Below are positions 1-10,608 of a stretch of 64,000 nucleotides of DNA, in pieces. The stretch's first letter is position 1; the number at the start of each line of letters is the position of its first letter. A model generated the notes under the pieces. The model was not told the origin of the DNA. It did no database searches and was given only the letters and a program-made list of their open reading frames with translations. The stretch covers positions 5,800,001 to 5,864,000 of the forward strand of contig NC_016458.1 of the NCBI RefSeq assembly GCF_000226115.1. The letters are read 5' to 3'. The stretch comes from Thermothielavioides terrestris NRRL 8126. Taxonomy: Eukaryota; Ascomycota; Sordariomycetes; Sordariales; Chaetomiaceae. A program made the translations under genes and the position numbers.

Positions 1-716
1 CTGCTGTCCCCAGCGTAATACGTTTCGTGAAGCTCCGGGTACCGGGGCGCGAGTCCTGAGTGGCGGACGGGGTCGTCAGGGCGGTCCAGCAGAGGACGAG
101 CCCTTCCGCCGTATTTGCGGAGCCATGGGGAGGGCGGCCGCTCGGGACGCTGTTGCAGAGGCGGTTGGGGTGGATTGGGAGGGGGTCGAGTGCTCATGTT
201 GGGGTTCAGACTGGTGTCACTCGACTGGAAAATGCTTGAGTGTGGCGGGGACTGTATAGTGACGGAGGAAGGATCGCCAAGTCAGGATCTGGGAGATATC
301 TCTCAAAACACACTTGGGAGGACAAAGCAGAGCTCAAGTTGCCGAGCGCAGCGAGAATCGGGTCAAGGGATAGACTCTGGTAAGCCCCCCTGAGGGTTTC
401 TTTGTCGACGTTTCCGGAAATGCAGCCTCAGCCAGGAACAACCCAAAAATGGCAATGCTGGATGCAAGCAGTTCACCAAATGAGCAAACAATGCGCAATT
501 ACTCAGAGAGGGGGCCCCTCCGAACCACGAACGGGTCATAACTCAAAACTCCGGAGCCAACGTTGTTGATGATTAACTCGCCCTAAAACTCGCAGCAACT
601 CAAATCTCATCCCGCGGGGCTTCTAAAAAAAACCAGAAATAGTGATTGAAATATTGATGCAACTTGTTATTAGCAAGGCCCTTCCTCGTGTCTGCCAGCA
701 AGAGTTAACTCTCGAC
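1..716. other. Left-edge spacer, no gene seen
   Basis: No convincing open frame, splice pattern or repeat stands out. The short open frames here have no recognisable protein pattern. The right part lies just downstream of the methyltransferase relic and would hold its 3' UTR. Confidence 0.5.
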
Positions 717-1410
717 TTACGACATGCCCAGCGCGGCGAAGAGCCCGGCGGCGAGGGAGGACATCAAGTCCTGCACAGCAACCTGCTGGTACATGCCGAC
801 GACGCGCACCGTCTTGTCGACGGCCCAAGGGCCAATAAGCACCTTCTTCACGATGCACTGGGATGTTCTCAAATCCAGCATCTCGTAACAGGGGCTCCAT
901 GCCTTTGGGAGCCGTGACGTTCATGCCAATCTGCGAAAAGGCCTGGCGCGCGACCTCGTACAGATGCTTCACGGAGTCGTCCTCGAGCATTGTGCCGTCG
1001 TCACAAAGCACTTCGCCGCATCGCCTAGACGCCTGCAGTGCCGCGATTAACGCATATCACGTCCCCGTGTTGTCAGTACCCTTTGCGAAGCGGGATGAGG
1101 CCCCACGGGTTGGCTGGCCAGGTCGACGCACCTGTGCCTGTGCGCGTAGATGCTCGACGTCACACTCGTCGACCCGGTCGGCGACGCCGTCTTGTAGCCG
1201 TCGGTCACCGGGAACTCGTCATCGTCGTGTTCGTCGCGGGGCCTGGCTGGGACGATGTCCGGATCCTCCTGCGGCGGCGAGTGGTGATCGTCGCCGGGTG
1301 CCGGGCCGGGGCCCGGCTTTCGGAGTGGGGCTAGCCGGAGTAGTGGAGCTGGCTCCGGGCGCCGGAGTGGGGCCGGAGTTGCGGTGAGATACCCTTGCGG
1401 TGGGCTCCAT
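717..1410 (-). pseudogene. Relic of an LaeA-like (TAM-type) SAM-dependent methyltransferase gene
   Basis: Two pieces of the family are recognisable on the minus strand. The N-terminal piece (about 1410-1132) has the low-complexity Pro/Ser leader and a DDDEFPVTDGYKTAS...TSSIYAHRH segment, which in intact relatives precedes the methyltransferase fold. It ends at a plausible donor (AG|GTGCGT near 1132). The C-terminal piece (about 1021-717) reads DDGTMLEDDS...KGMEPLLRDAGFENIPV, then, after a one-base frame change near 865, KKVLIGPWAVDKTVRVVGMY to a stop at 717. The central SAM-binding core of roughly 200 residues that should separate the pieces is absent, because only about 110 nt lie between them. 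The N-terminal piece also changes frame near 1290. Intact relatives are nuclear or cytosolic methyltransferase-fold proteins, some of which regulate secondary metabolism. This copy cannot bind SAM as written. An assembly gap is the main alternative. Confidence 0.7.
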
Positions 1411-2716
1411 CGTGGCGCTAGGATCGGCCGTGGGCAAATTCCACAGGTCCGGATCCAAAAGATTGGGGGTCAGTATTGTTCGCATTGTGCAGCTTGTTTG
1501 TGCCTCGCCGGGGACATTGCAGGGCGGGAATTCAGACGGTCCCGGGAGCAAGATTTCTCCTTGGGCCTTGTGCAGCAAGAGATTATGATTAAGCACCTGA
1601 ATGGAAGGACTTGAAACTTACACGGGAATGGCTAAGCGACTTCAGCCTCCCGCCGCCACGCCCACGGCACCACCACCACGTGACGACAAAGATCATGCGG
1701 GGCCTGATACTGGTTGAGGCGTTGCATTGTGGACGATTCAAGCATGTGTGGGAAAGAACCTAAGGTACCTAATTACTTCATGATCGCACAACTTTGATCA
1801 AACCGTTTCTCCGCCGGGGCGAGACCAAGTTTGAATTAACGCAGTGATGCCAGTGCCTCTCCATAAGCATATTCGATGTTAGCACGAGAACAAGCCTGGT
1901 CAAAGCGGGGACGTCGGGTCATCAACTTAGTAGGTCTACCTAGTGAGGAAGTTGCCGCTTATTTCCCTTCGTAGGCGCCTGGCAGTTCACGGGGCTTTTG
2001 ATACCTGCGATATTAGATGCCGTGTTTTCCCACACCGTGTGTCAGGGGGCGGGACCCATTGAAAGCCTAGACTGGGAACCTACCTAGGGTAGGTATTCTT
2101 GCAACATTCGAAGGCCCCAAGTCACTTGATCAAGTCGTTCACCAGAGCCATTCTTCCCGTGGTAGTACCTAGGTACCTATGTTGGGTGTCTGGTAAAGGC
2201 CAGTGACCCCGTCCCACCCTGCCTGACATCCAACCCTCCGTGCCTACCATCGAAGAGTGGCGCTTACGGTCTTTTGGTCGGTTGGGCAGAAAAGGTGAGG
2301 AGGGAGCTGACAACTTTGGCATTGGCAACTTCTCCGTATGGCATGCTTTGTCCCTGATGGTCTCCTTGCCCCGGCTACCACGGCCCGTGTTCGGCTCAGG
2401 TCTTCACTGAAATGGAATCGAAACAGGAAGGAACGAGCACGGGACGTAGTGAACTTAGTCGGGCAGTTTTTGGACGCCTGGATATTGTCAACTTCCATCT
2501 GATCTTCGTCCTTTGGTCTCGTCTCTGGGTACTAGTGCAGTGTCGTTCAATCGCTCCATCGTAGCTGTCGCCGCCCTCAGGGTTGAAGGGCCGCAACATC
2601 CTCCCCCAGAACGAAGAAGACGTGAGGATGAAGGGTCCTAGCTGCCTTGCCCATCATGCCAGAGTGATCCTGCCCAAAGCGGTAGACACCGTGAGCTGAG
2701 AATAGAAGGAGCGAAC
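1411..2716. other. Spacer with recurrent TACCTAGGTA-type palindromes
   Basis: No gene recognised. Short AGGTACCTA/TACCTAGGTACCTA-like palindromic words recur near 1763, 1930, 2083 and 2166. The stretch upstream of 2717 would contain the promoter of the next gene. Confidence 0.4.
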
Positions 2717-4057
2717 ATGGGCGCCTGGAGAACTTGGCCGGGTGCCGCTGAACACCTGCGGATTGTAGACTTCTGCTTGACCTTCGCGCTTTTATGTCGT
2801 TCGTTCGTCTCTTCGCTACCAGCACGATGTCGACCGGTCTCGCTCCCGCCGCGGATTTCGCCGCCCTCGCAGCCAAGGGTCCGCGAGGTCTTCGCAAAGA
2901 TGGTCCGAGACGTCAGGGCCAAGGGGGGGGTGTACGTGCCCCCCCACAACGTCAGAAAGCCCGAGAAGGGCTACAATCCGGTCCTGTTCGACGGCGACAC
3001 GACGTTTTTGGGCACAAACGTCAAGCGGTTGTTCAACGCCGTCGGCGCCCCCCTTGAGGGCTACGAGGGCGTGGCCCTGTACAACCAACCCGAGCAGCCG
3101 GGGAAGCCAGAGCCCCCCCGTACTTAAATTATGTGCATCGGGGAGGTTATGCCATCCTTTGATGGCACAATTTCGCGGAGGAGGACGCATGGAGTACGTC
3201 TTGTCCTAACTTCTTACGTTCCCCCCAAGTCTCTGTTCCCGTTTTCCCTCGCACGTTTGGCTGCACGGACATACGATACCGGGCTGGCCACATGGTTGAA
3301 TGACGGGCAGAAGCAATCACATTACGGCGCGGTGCTGGTGCAGACATGTTTTATGCCAGCTCCCTTCCAATGTCCCCGGTCTCGTTCCCACTATCACTGC
3401 CAGGGGCTGGTGCAGGTCCAGAATCTGTTTGATTTCAGCTTCCAACGTCCTTGGTCTTATTTCCATTCTCTGTGCTGGCACTCCGATCTTGTGGCCCCTG
3501 CTTTGAGTACAGCCGTTGCAAAGCTTTGCTCAAAGAACTTAGTTGACGTTTTGCTTTTTCTAGACGGCCAGGTACACCGCGAGCACTGGAGCGACCTCAT
3601 GGCGGTCAGCTGCTCGTGCGTCCTGGACAAGGGCATGCAGAGTCCGGCCCGCGTTGGCGGCATGGCCAACCTTGTGGAAATCTTCCGCCTCAATATCGTC
3701 AATCCCGTGACGGAAGGCCTGATTTCGACCATCGGGTCGAAGTCAGTTCGGCCGAACGATGATGAGGCCCCGCTGACCTTCGGTGAGGACGACGACGAGT
3801 TCTTTGCGCTCCTGGGAACCGACAACGGCAGAGGGGTAGCCCGGATGCTGGGGACGTACCCCCTGATGTTTGGCTGCAAAGTCATCCAGAAGGTGTTGGT
3901 CGGCCCCTGGTCCCAACCTCCCAACATCTGTTGGGCGGTGGGCGAGCTGAAGGGCGTCCCGAAGCCTTCGCCTCACCCGCTGAGCCACAAGGCGGCGAGG
4001 AAGGAGCGGCAGCAGCAGAAGCGAGCCGACAAGGAGGACAGGCCGTCGAAGGGGTGA
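2717..4057 (+). CDS. Unrecognised two-exon protein, probably lineage-specific
   Basis: I do not recognise this protein. Two exons join cleanly in phase: 2717-3119, then a 444-nt intron (donor GTACTT at 3120, pyrimidine-rich acceptor TTTTTCTAG ending 3563), then 3564-4057. This gives 298 aa if the first in-frame ATG at 2717 is used, or 237 aa from the ATG at 2900. The protein is soluble-looking with no signal peptide or transmembrane segment in the 2900 version. The second exon has an acidic GEDDDEFFALLG stretch and a Lys/Arg/Gln-rich C-terminus. A competing frame from ATG 2827 (MSTGLAPAADFAALAAKG) looks equally protein-like until about 2880, just before the frame used here, so a frameshift near the G8 run at 2923-2930 or a different start is possible. 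The intron is unusually long and contains a diverged tandem repeat. Confidence 0.45.
3331..3478. repeat. Two diverged ~73-bp tandem copies inside the intron
   Basis: Copy 1 (about 3331-3402) and copy 2 (about 3403-3478) both start GGKGCTGGTGCAG. Both then contain CAGCTTCCAAYGTCC-like text, GGTCT and CTCTGTGC/CACTGCCA near the end. The repeat lies within the proposed intron of the gene at 2717-4057. Confidence 0.5.
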
Positions 4058-4481
4058 GCAGGGCACCCCTTGACCTGGACATGTCGTGAAACCGTCTCGC
4101 CATTCTCCCGACACAGGAATGGTGTCTTCCATCTGCGGGAGGGGTTGCCACATCCGGGTGGCAACCACACCCCGGTCCTGACACAACCGGGGCCCTACCA
4201 CCGTCTGATGACCGCGCCACCCTGAGTTGTCGATGTTGCCGGTTCCAGGAGAGCCCAAAGACGGGTGTCCAGGCCCCAGTCCGGGCCCAGGCGGCACACG
4301 ACAGCGACCACTGCTGATCTGGATCGCGTAGGCGAAGACCTGGCTTCGCAAGCGTGAAAATGCAGTTGGATTCTCAGCCGGCGCTCGGATGGTCTGCCGA
4401 TACGACGAGTGGACGCGAGTCTCGAGTCTGACGCTGGGGCGACTCCTCGCGCTCTCCATTCCGCCGATATGACGACCAATT

Positions 4482-4504
4482 CCCCCCCCCCCCCCCCCCC
4501 CCCC
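4482..4504. repeat. C23 homopolymer
   Basis: An uninterrupted run of 23 cytosines lies in a spacer. Such a run is length-unstable and prone to sequencing error. On the minus strand it is a G23 tract. Confidence 0.9.
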
Positions 4505-5156
4505 TCTTCGAAGCGGGACACCCAGAGAGTTCGCGCGTCTGTGCCCCCGTGGATAGGGGCTGCCGCGTTGGGTGACTAGTACACTTTTCCCAGCATCGCC
4601 TCGGACCACAACAGCGTCTTCATCGAGGTATCCATCGATGGAATCGAGACCACGAGATTCGGACCTTGAGTCCCTGGAAAGTGGAAGCCAATTCACGAAC
4701 TCGTTTCACTTCGCTCACGGCTCTTGTCGAGCCTGGAAAACATGACACTGCATCGACGCATCTCAGCTCGAAACCGACTTCGACTGCCGCAAAACCGCCG
4801 CACATTGGCCAGCTGATCGGTCTACCAGCGTCCCGTGTCGATGCCGCAACCAAACTCGCCCTCTCGTCAGAAAATGCGTCCCCGCTCAACTCAACTCAAT
4901 CTGCGAGCCGAACCACAAGCACTCAGCGCGCCCGGTGGTTTCACAATCTGGAGCTGGATGCCTAGCAATGGCCAAAATTGGGTCAACCAACCGCAACGCC
5001 CAACACCCAGCGTCCCCGTGTCAAGAAGGCGCCTGCTCGGCACCCGGACCGACGTCCACGAGCGGGTCGCAATTCACTGCATACGACAGTCTCTGTCATG
5101 AACCACAAATCCATAACATCGTCTAAGCGCATCGAGTCAGCATTACCAAAAACTCG

Positions 5157-5210
5157 ATGCCAACGCGTCAACAAAGAATCGCTGCCAACGTGTCAACACA
5201 GAATCGCTGC
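5157..5210. repeat. Two ~25-bp tandem copies
   Basis: The unit TGCCAACGYGTCAACAMAGA followed by ATCGC occurs twice head-to-tail with two mismatches. Confidence 0.6.
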
Positions 5211-5572
5211 CGTCAAACCAGAACCTCTCGGAAGACCGGCTGATTCTACCGTTGAACCCCGTCTCAGAAAGATGCGAGCATCCATCGCACCGAGCGACAG
5301 ATTACGTCAAGGGTCATTGTCAGAGGACGGAAACCCGGTCACGAACCAGAAAAGCAGAGAGGACCGGATGATTCAGCACCCCAAAACCCTGCCCCGAAAC
5401 TTTGAGGCATGCAACAACAAACTGTATTGGGCCGCACTAGCTACCTACATACAACAAGCCCGAAACCAAAATCCTGCTGGCCACCGGAGGAGGCACGGCA
5501 GCTGCGGGGCTCTGCTTGACTGCGAGAAATAAGTCTCAGATCCCCCAACTCGACCAAGGCTGGGTGGCGTCC

Positions 5573-6871
5573 TCACTTGGAGCCTTCCTCACTTGGATCC
5601 TTCCGCGTTGGCCTCGGAGGTCGAAGGAAGAAACCTTCACCGCGCTCAGCGGCGGCCGCCGCTTCGTAAAGGCGTCGTTCTTGGCGCTGCGCAAACTCGT
5701 CATACTTGGCGCCTTCCCCAGTCCACTCCCGGTATATGTTGTGGTCAACCCAACTCGAACTTGGTCCCTCAGGCGCTTCATCTCCCTCCCAACCGTGTAC
5801 GCCAGCCCAGTGCCAAGCTTCCAGTTCGCCCAGGAGAAGGCTGCGTCTCAGCTCTTTGCACGTTTTGGCGGGGTCGGGCTTTGGCCCAAAAGCGGCCACC
5901 TCGCGTTTCTCCAGATCCATGATGAAGCCGACGGCGGTGGAAAAGCTGGTTTCGACGGCATGAATCGAGTCATCGAGCCGGTGGTATGCCTTGATCTCGC
6001 CTGCAATGGATTCGAAAGAGATCGGCGCGCTCAAACCTTCCTCGACTCCTGTGCGGACGATGAGGGCAGGGAGCTCCGAAATCGATGGCAAAGCGGTGCT
6101 GTAGTCGGTTTGTCGGAGCACGACGGCCACGGCGCGAAAGAGCGGTTGCACGCTCAAGAATTTCGGTTCAGGGAGCATTTCCCAGTACTGAAACCCAAGC
6201 TCAGCCCTCAGCGAGTTCGCCTCTGTGAAGTTCGTTACACGGGCGATGCCATCGCCGATCTTCCGCATCATTGTCGTCACATGCTCGCTGATGTCGCGGC
6301 TCAGCGACACAGCGAGACGGGTTGCTGCGATGGCCGGTCGTTCGGCGGGAAGCGGTGCAGGAGTCGAATGAACCACGATAATTTGGGCGAGAAATTGACC
6401 CCAGTCGATTTCGCTGCGATACGGCACAAACCAGCGGCGATAGAGGTAGTTCTGCACCGCGTACCGAAAATGTTGATACCATTGCGGCGCCCACATGGAT
6501 TCGTGCGGCAGGCAGTAAATGGGCACCGATTTGTTGCAGCAGCTCTCGATATTGTGCGCCCTCATATGGCTGACACTGTCGAGGGAGAGATACGGAGGAC
6601 CGAGCCCGTCCACTGTCTGCCGATTGAGACGAGCCCGATGGTATCCTTCCACCATGCCTCGCAGCATGTGAAGGATTCCGTGTACCGGCAGTCTCGAGCT
6701 CCGCGGTACGACATACCGGACGACCTCTTCTGGCTCGTCGTCCGACGAATCAGTTGGTGCCTCGGTTGACGACTCGGTTGACCAATCGCTCGACGACTCC
6801 GCTGGCGGCTCGGCCAACGCTCTTTGTTGGTGTTCCTGCGACATCGAAACGGTGTTGAAGGTTGTCGTCAT
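5573..6871 (-). CDS. Unrecognised single-exon protein, 432 aa
   Basis: This long intron-free frame has good coding character but no family I recognise. Residues 1-48 are Ser/Thr/Glu/Asp-rich and look disordered. The middle (about 50-330) is mixed and globular, with several aromatic stretches (for example WAPQWYQHFRYAVQNYLYRR) and predicted helices. The C-terminal 60 residues are charged, with an Ala-rich helix followed by Pro/Arg and a basic tail. No signal peptide or membrane span is visible. The start is the first ATG of the frame. A TATAAAAG box about 180 bp upstream (7047-7054) supports transcription from this strand. It may be a lineage-restricted gene, as it sits beside other unrecognised or decayed genes. 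Confidence 0.65.
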   Translation of the reverse strand: MTTTFNTVSMSQEHQQRALAEPPAESSSDWSTESSTEAPTDSSDDEPEEVVRYVVPRSSRLPVHGILHMLRGMVEGYHRARLNRQTVDGLGPPYLSLDSVSHMRAHNIESCCNKSVPIYCLPHESMWAPQWYQHFRYAVQNYLYRRWFVPYRSEIDWGQFLAQIIVVHSTPAPLPAERPAIAATRLAVSLSRDISEHVTTMMRKIGDGIARVTNFTEANSLRAELGFQYWEMLPEPKFLSVQPLFRAVAVVLRQTDYSTALPSISELPALIVRTGVEEGLSAPISFESIAGEIKAYHRLDDSIHAVETSFSTAVGFIMDLEKREVAAFGPKPDPAKTCKELRRSLLLGELEAWHWAGVHGWEGDEAPEGPSSSWVDHNIYREWTGEGAKYDEFAQRQERRLYEAAAAAERGEGFFLRPPRPTRKDPSEEGSK

Positions 6872-7712
6872 TTGGATTCCTTTGGACAGGACCTTGAAAG
6901 GGAATGTCGAGACAACAAAGTAGCCAATGGTGGTCGGTCACGAAAAGATGCGTGGCGACGATGGAACTTGGAAGTTCAGGTTGGCTGCAAAGGAAAGAGA
7001 GGAAGAAGAAAGGAGGAATGGCCGTGGTCCTCGCAAGGTGAGGGCTCTTTTATACACCTACCGGACGTCATGATGAGCAGACTAACACTTGAACCAGGCC
7101 CGAGACTTGCAGACGGCCTCTGCAGCTGCATCTTTCGACGGCAATGCACATGATGCGGATGATGCATGGATATAGGTTTTCCGCACATGTGATGCCTTCC
7201 TCATGAGCTCGGCCATGGTGTTGTTAGCCTCGTCAGGGGAACCTGCAGGAGAGCAGCAAGGCTCGGCATCCAATTGGCTGCATGTGGATGCATCTCAGCA
7301 GGCCAAGTGGGGCTTACCGCACCCCCACACTGCAGCACCCCTGCCACATGTTCCGGTCCTTCGGGAACGCGGCGGTAACAAAAGCTCAATCAATTCTGCC
7401 TCGACGCAACCTCCATCACCCCGCCGCCCGCTGCTGCACAGCATCGCCGCCGGCTGCTGCATTACGCAGTATATCGCCGCACCTAACCGGCTTCAGTTGT
7501 TTTCCGTCGAGAAGTCGTCAGTGCCACCCAAAACGGGTAGATCAGTATGACGCTATTGCAGCCCATCTGACCTTCCACGCACCTCCGCTTTTCTCAGTTG
7601 CGTCGGCCATCAACTCGGCCTGAGCTCCGTTTCGCCCTCGCCGCTCCAGCCCGGCCCAGTTTGGTACCCGGCGCCTTGTTGTCGTCGCCGCCTTCGATCC
7701 CAACCTTCCCTG
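6872..7712. other. Divergent promoter region
   Basis: It lies between the minus-strand orphan gene (5' end 6871) and CTK2 (ATG 7713). Its left half holds a purine-rich leader and a TATA box for the orphan. No TATA box is evident on the CTK2 side. Confidence 0.5.
7047..7054 (-). promoter_or_regulatory. TATA box of the 432-aa orphan gene
   Basis: TATAAAAG on the minus strand, 176 nt upstream of the ATG at 6871. The spacing implies a leader of roughly 145 nt. Confidence 0.55.
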
Positions 7713-9185
7713 ATGGCCCCGCAATCATCAAAACCGCTGGCACCTGCCGCCGGCGGACCGACTTCGGACGATAGCACTCCGATTGGACCCCCATCGGGCC
7801 TGTCGAGAATACCTGCGCAGTACAATTCTGAACAGGGCATCCGGCAGAGCATGAAGCACATTGGATGCGATGAGGCACGAGAGGACGGCTACCGGCTGAA
7901 GGGCATCCAGCTAATTGACAGCGTCCGGCAGAGCCTGCAGTTGTGAGTGCTCCGGCCTAACCGGTGCTCAACCCCAACAGTGTCCGGCAGGGAGACACTG
8001 ACATCACGTTCAACAGGCCAGTCAGGACGTTCGACACAGCGGCGATATACTACCACAAGTTCCGTCTACGGTTCCCGAGCAATGAGTACAACTACGAGGA
8101 CGTTGCCTTGGCCGCTCTCTTCGTGGCTTGCAAGGCGGAGGACACGATCAAGAAGTCCAAAGACATCCTTTGCGCTGCGCACAACATCCGGCAGCCTCAT
8201 GACCACAAGACACCAGATGACAAGGTGCGCGTCTCGCATCGCCAGGAGCGAATTCCGCCTGGACTTTCAACGCATACTGACCCGCACGCAGTGCTTTGAA
8301 GCCCCGTCGCGGTTCACTGTCGGGCTCGAACGGCACATTCTCGAAACCATCGGCTTCGACTTCCGGGTCCAATATCCGCAAAAGCTCCTGATCAAGATGG
8401 TGAGGAGGATGTTTCCGCGGGAGAGCCCCGAGAGTCAGGATGAGGGGAAGAAGTTCCTCCACGTCGCCTACAACATGTCGCTCGACCTGTACAAGACGCT
8501 GGCGCCCATCAAACAGACCGCATTCACCCTAGTCCTGGCCATTCTCGAGTTGACGGCGCTGCTGATGAGCACGGATCCTGGCAGGACACAAGAGTTCCAA
8601 ACGGCGGCATCCTGGCACACGGAGCGAGCATGCGTGGTAGAAACCATATTAGATCTGCTGGATCTCTACACGCAGTTCCCAAAGTCCACCAAAATCGGCG
8701 TCCGCTTCGACCTAAAGAAACTGATGGACGTCAAAATCGAGATGAACAATCTCGTCGCCAGGGAGAAGCACTCGCGCTATCATGGATGGTGCGATCGCTG
8801 CGCCCCTGATTTGTTGGACACCCGCTCTGTCACGCCAGGCTCAGCAACGTCCCCAGCAACCAACCCTTCAGCCCCGGGAAGCAGCTCGGTGAAGCGAAAG
8901 CGGACCGCCAGCGAAGGGACACAGCGGTTTGTATTCGATGCCGCCGAAGCGCGCAAAGAGAAGGATCTCGTTTCGCGCTACTTCAACGACGAATACGAAG
9001 AGCATGAGGTGGAAGTCGAGGAGCCGGTTCGGGAGCCGGAGCCCCGCCATCCCAGCCGAAGCAACCATGCCCCAAGCGGTCACGGTCACAACCACGCAGA
9101 TCACGGGTGGCCAGGATACCATCGAAGCAACAGACACGGCCCGCCCAACGACCGGCATCGAGGTCGGCGCGGCCACGGCTACTGA
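7713..9185 (+). CDS. CTK2: CTD kinase I beta subunit (cyclin-like)
   Basis: This is the cyclin partner of the CTDK-I kinase that phosphorylates Ser2 of the RNA polymerase II C-terminal domain during elongation (nuclear). Three exons read in phase: 7713-7942, 8017-8224 and 8292-9185, giving 443 aa. Intron 1 has donor GTGAGT and acceptor AACAG. Intron 2 has donor GTGCGC, branch ACTGAC and acceptor CGCAG. The cyclin box starts around residue 40 with RQSMKHIG and runs through FDTAAIYYHKFRLRF, ALAALFVACKAEDTIKK and GLERHILETIGFDF. A second cyclin fold follows (AYNMSLDLYKTLAPIKQTAF). The C-terminal 140 residues are low-complexity: a basic KRKRT patch, acidic EEHEVEVEEP and a His/Gly/Arg-rich tail. 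Length and order match fungal CTK2. The acceptor of intron 1 was chosen because it restores LPVRTFDTAA, a family signature. Confidence 0.9.
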
Positions 9186-10608
9186 GCCCGGCATGGGCGT
9201 TGCAGGCGTTGATGCAGGCAGGATCTGCGATGTTTTGGCGTGTCATGATACCCAGCCATTGCTCAAAACATCCATGCTTCTGATATTGTTATGCCTCCTG
9301 GGATACTGCACTGTGGAAGGCTTGCCTACACATGAGCTCGAGGGCCCTGAGAGCTTTTTCGCACGAGCTGAAGCATCTTCAACCTCCGTCGGCTTCCCCT
9401 GGCCTCCCAGCACCAACCCTGGGTCCAGAAAAATGGTGCTACAGGCATTGCTTGGCGAAGGGAGAATAGCTCACCACCAGGACCGCCAGCCCGGTCCGCC
9501 TTTGCCCGGCCTAATCTCCTTTGGAAGGACTTCAGCATGTCAACCTGGTGTCTGAGAGCTCGACCACTCCCACGATCCCCATTCAATGTCCGCAGGGGCT
9601 CTTTCCATCATGCAACACTCCCATTTATGGGCATGCAAATGACGAATCGACCTTCGGACAAACATGATTCACGCCGTCAGTGGGCGTCCAGCATAGCACC
9701 TGCCCTCCCGCCGATCCAGAATTGTGCAACGCTACTCGCTTCAGAACCGGAACGCTCCACACTCCACAGCATTTCATCTGCCAGAGGATGATAAGCGGCG
9801 CACGGGGGGATGCACAAGCTACTCGGGCACCTGCACATCTGGAGTCAGCATTTGTCCCCTGGTGCTTGGAACAAGTTGTGTCGACATGTCACTATCACAT
9901 GCACAGATGCACAAGTTGATCGGGCGCGAGAGTATCCGCAATCAGCATTTGCTCCCTGGCTCTGGGAACATTTCAGCATGCACAATTACAGGCGAGCATG
10001 CATAAGTGGCTCAGCTCGGCCCGGCTGGAGTGCATCCGCCTTTTGTGCGTATTGGCTCTGAGAACACGCTGAAATCGCACTATCTCCGGTAACAGCGGTT
10101 ATGTCCAGCTCAGCCAAACCAACGATGGCTTTTTTTGGTCTGGATTCTGTTGCATCAGGATCCTATTGCCGCAGTCTCTGGCGGAACTCCACTGCAAGAT
10201 GAAGCATTTGGGGCCCGGCGAAGGTCGCTGCTGAGCCTTCCAGTATGACTGTTGGATTCCATGAGCTCCTGGTGTTGTTGAAGATGAGCTTGTTATGTGG
10301 GGCCGCTCTAGGCCTGTGAGGCTGCCTCTGCTGAATGAAACGGGGGGAAGCTGGGAGAGTGGGCGCATGCGGCTGATGTGCCTTCATCCGGGGATAGCGG
10401 ACTTAACCGGAGGGTCACGCCCAGACCTCAGACAGAGGGAGATGCCAACTGAACAGCCCCGACCAACGTCTATAACACTGATCGACCCAAAGTCCCCGAA
10501 CATTCAATCAGTCGGAGATTCTACGAGACAACCACATCAAGCTCCTAAGGAAGCCAGATCGCTGACTTCACCTCACACCCTTCGAGCCCTCGGATATTAA
10601 CGATCGCC
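9186..10608. other. Spacer with a degenerate tandem array
   Basis: The left part is the CTK2 3' flank and the right part the promoter of the NmrA-like gene. A three-copy diverged repeat occupies about 9810-10085. No protein-coding gene is evident. Confidence 0.5.
9810..10085. repeat. Three diverged ~90-97-bp tandem copies
   Basis: Copies begin at 9810, 9907 and 9998, each with ATGCAYAAG. Each continues with a conserved order of words: CTCGGGC or ATCGGGC, then CAGCATTTG or GCATCCGCC, then CTGG-TTGGAACA or TTGGCTCTGAGAACA, ending near CATGCACA or CGCAC. Copies 1 and 2 are clearer than copy 3. Confidence 0.55.

Larger units (their letters stand above)
4058..5572. other. Spacer between two unrecognised genes
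   Basis: No gene recognised. It contains a C23 homopolymer at 4482-4504 and a short tandem duplication near 5157-5210. The right end is the 3' flank of the minus-strand gene ending at 5573. Confidence 0.4.

Noticed and set aside
5516..6769. 417-codon plus-strand frame opposite the 432-aa orphan
   Set aside because: Both strands are open. The minus frame has an ATG close to a TATA box and more natural composition, so it was preferred, though without homology this choice is not certain.
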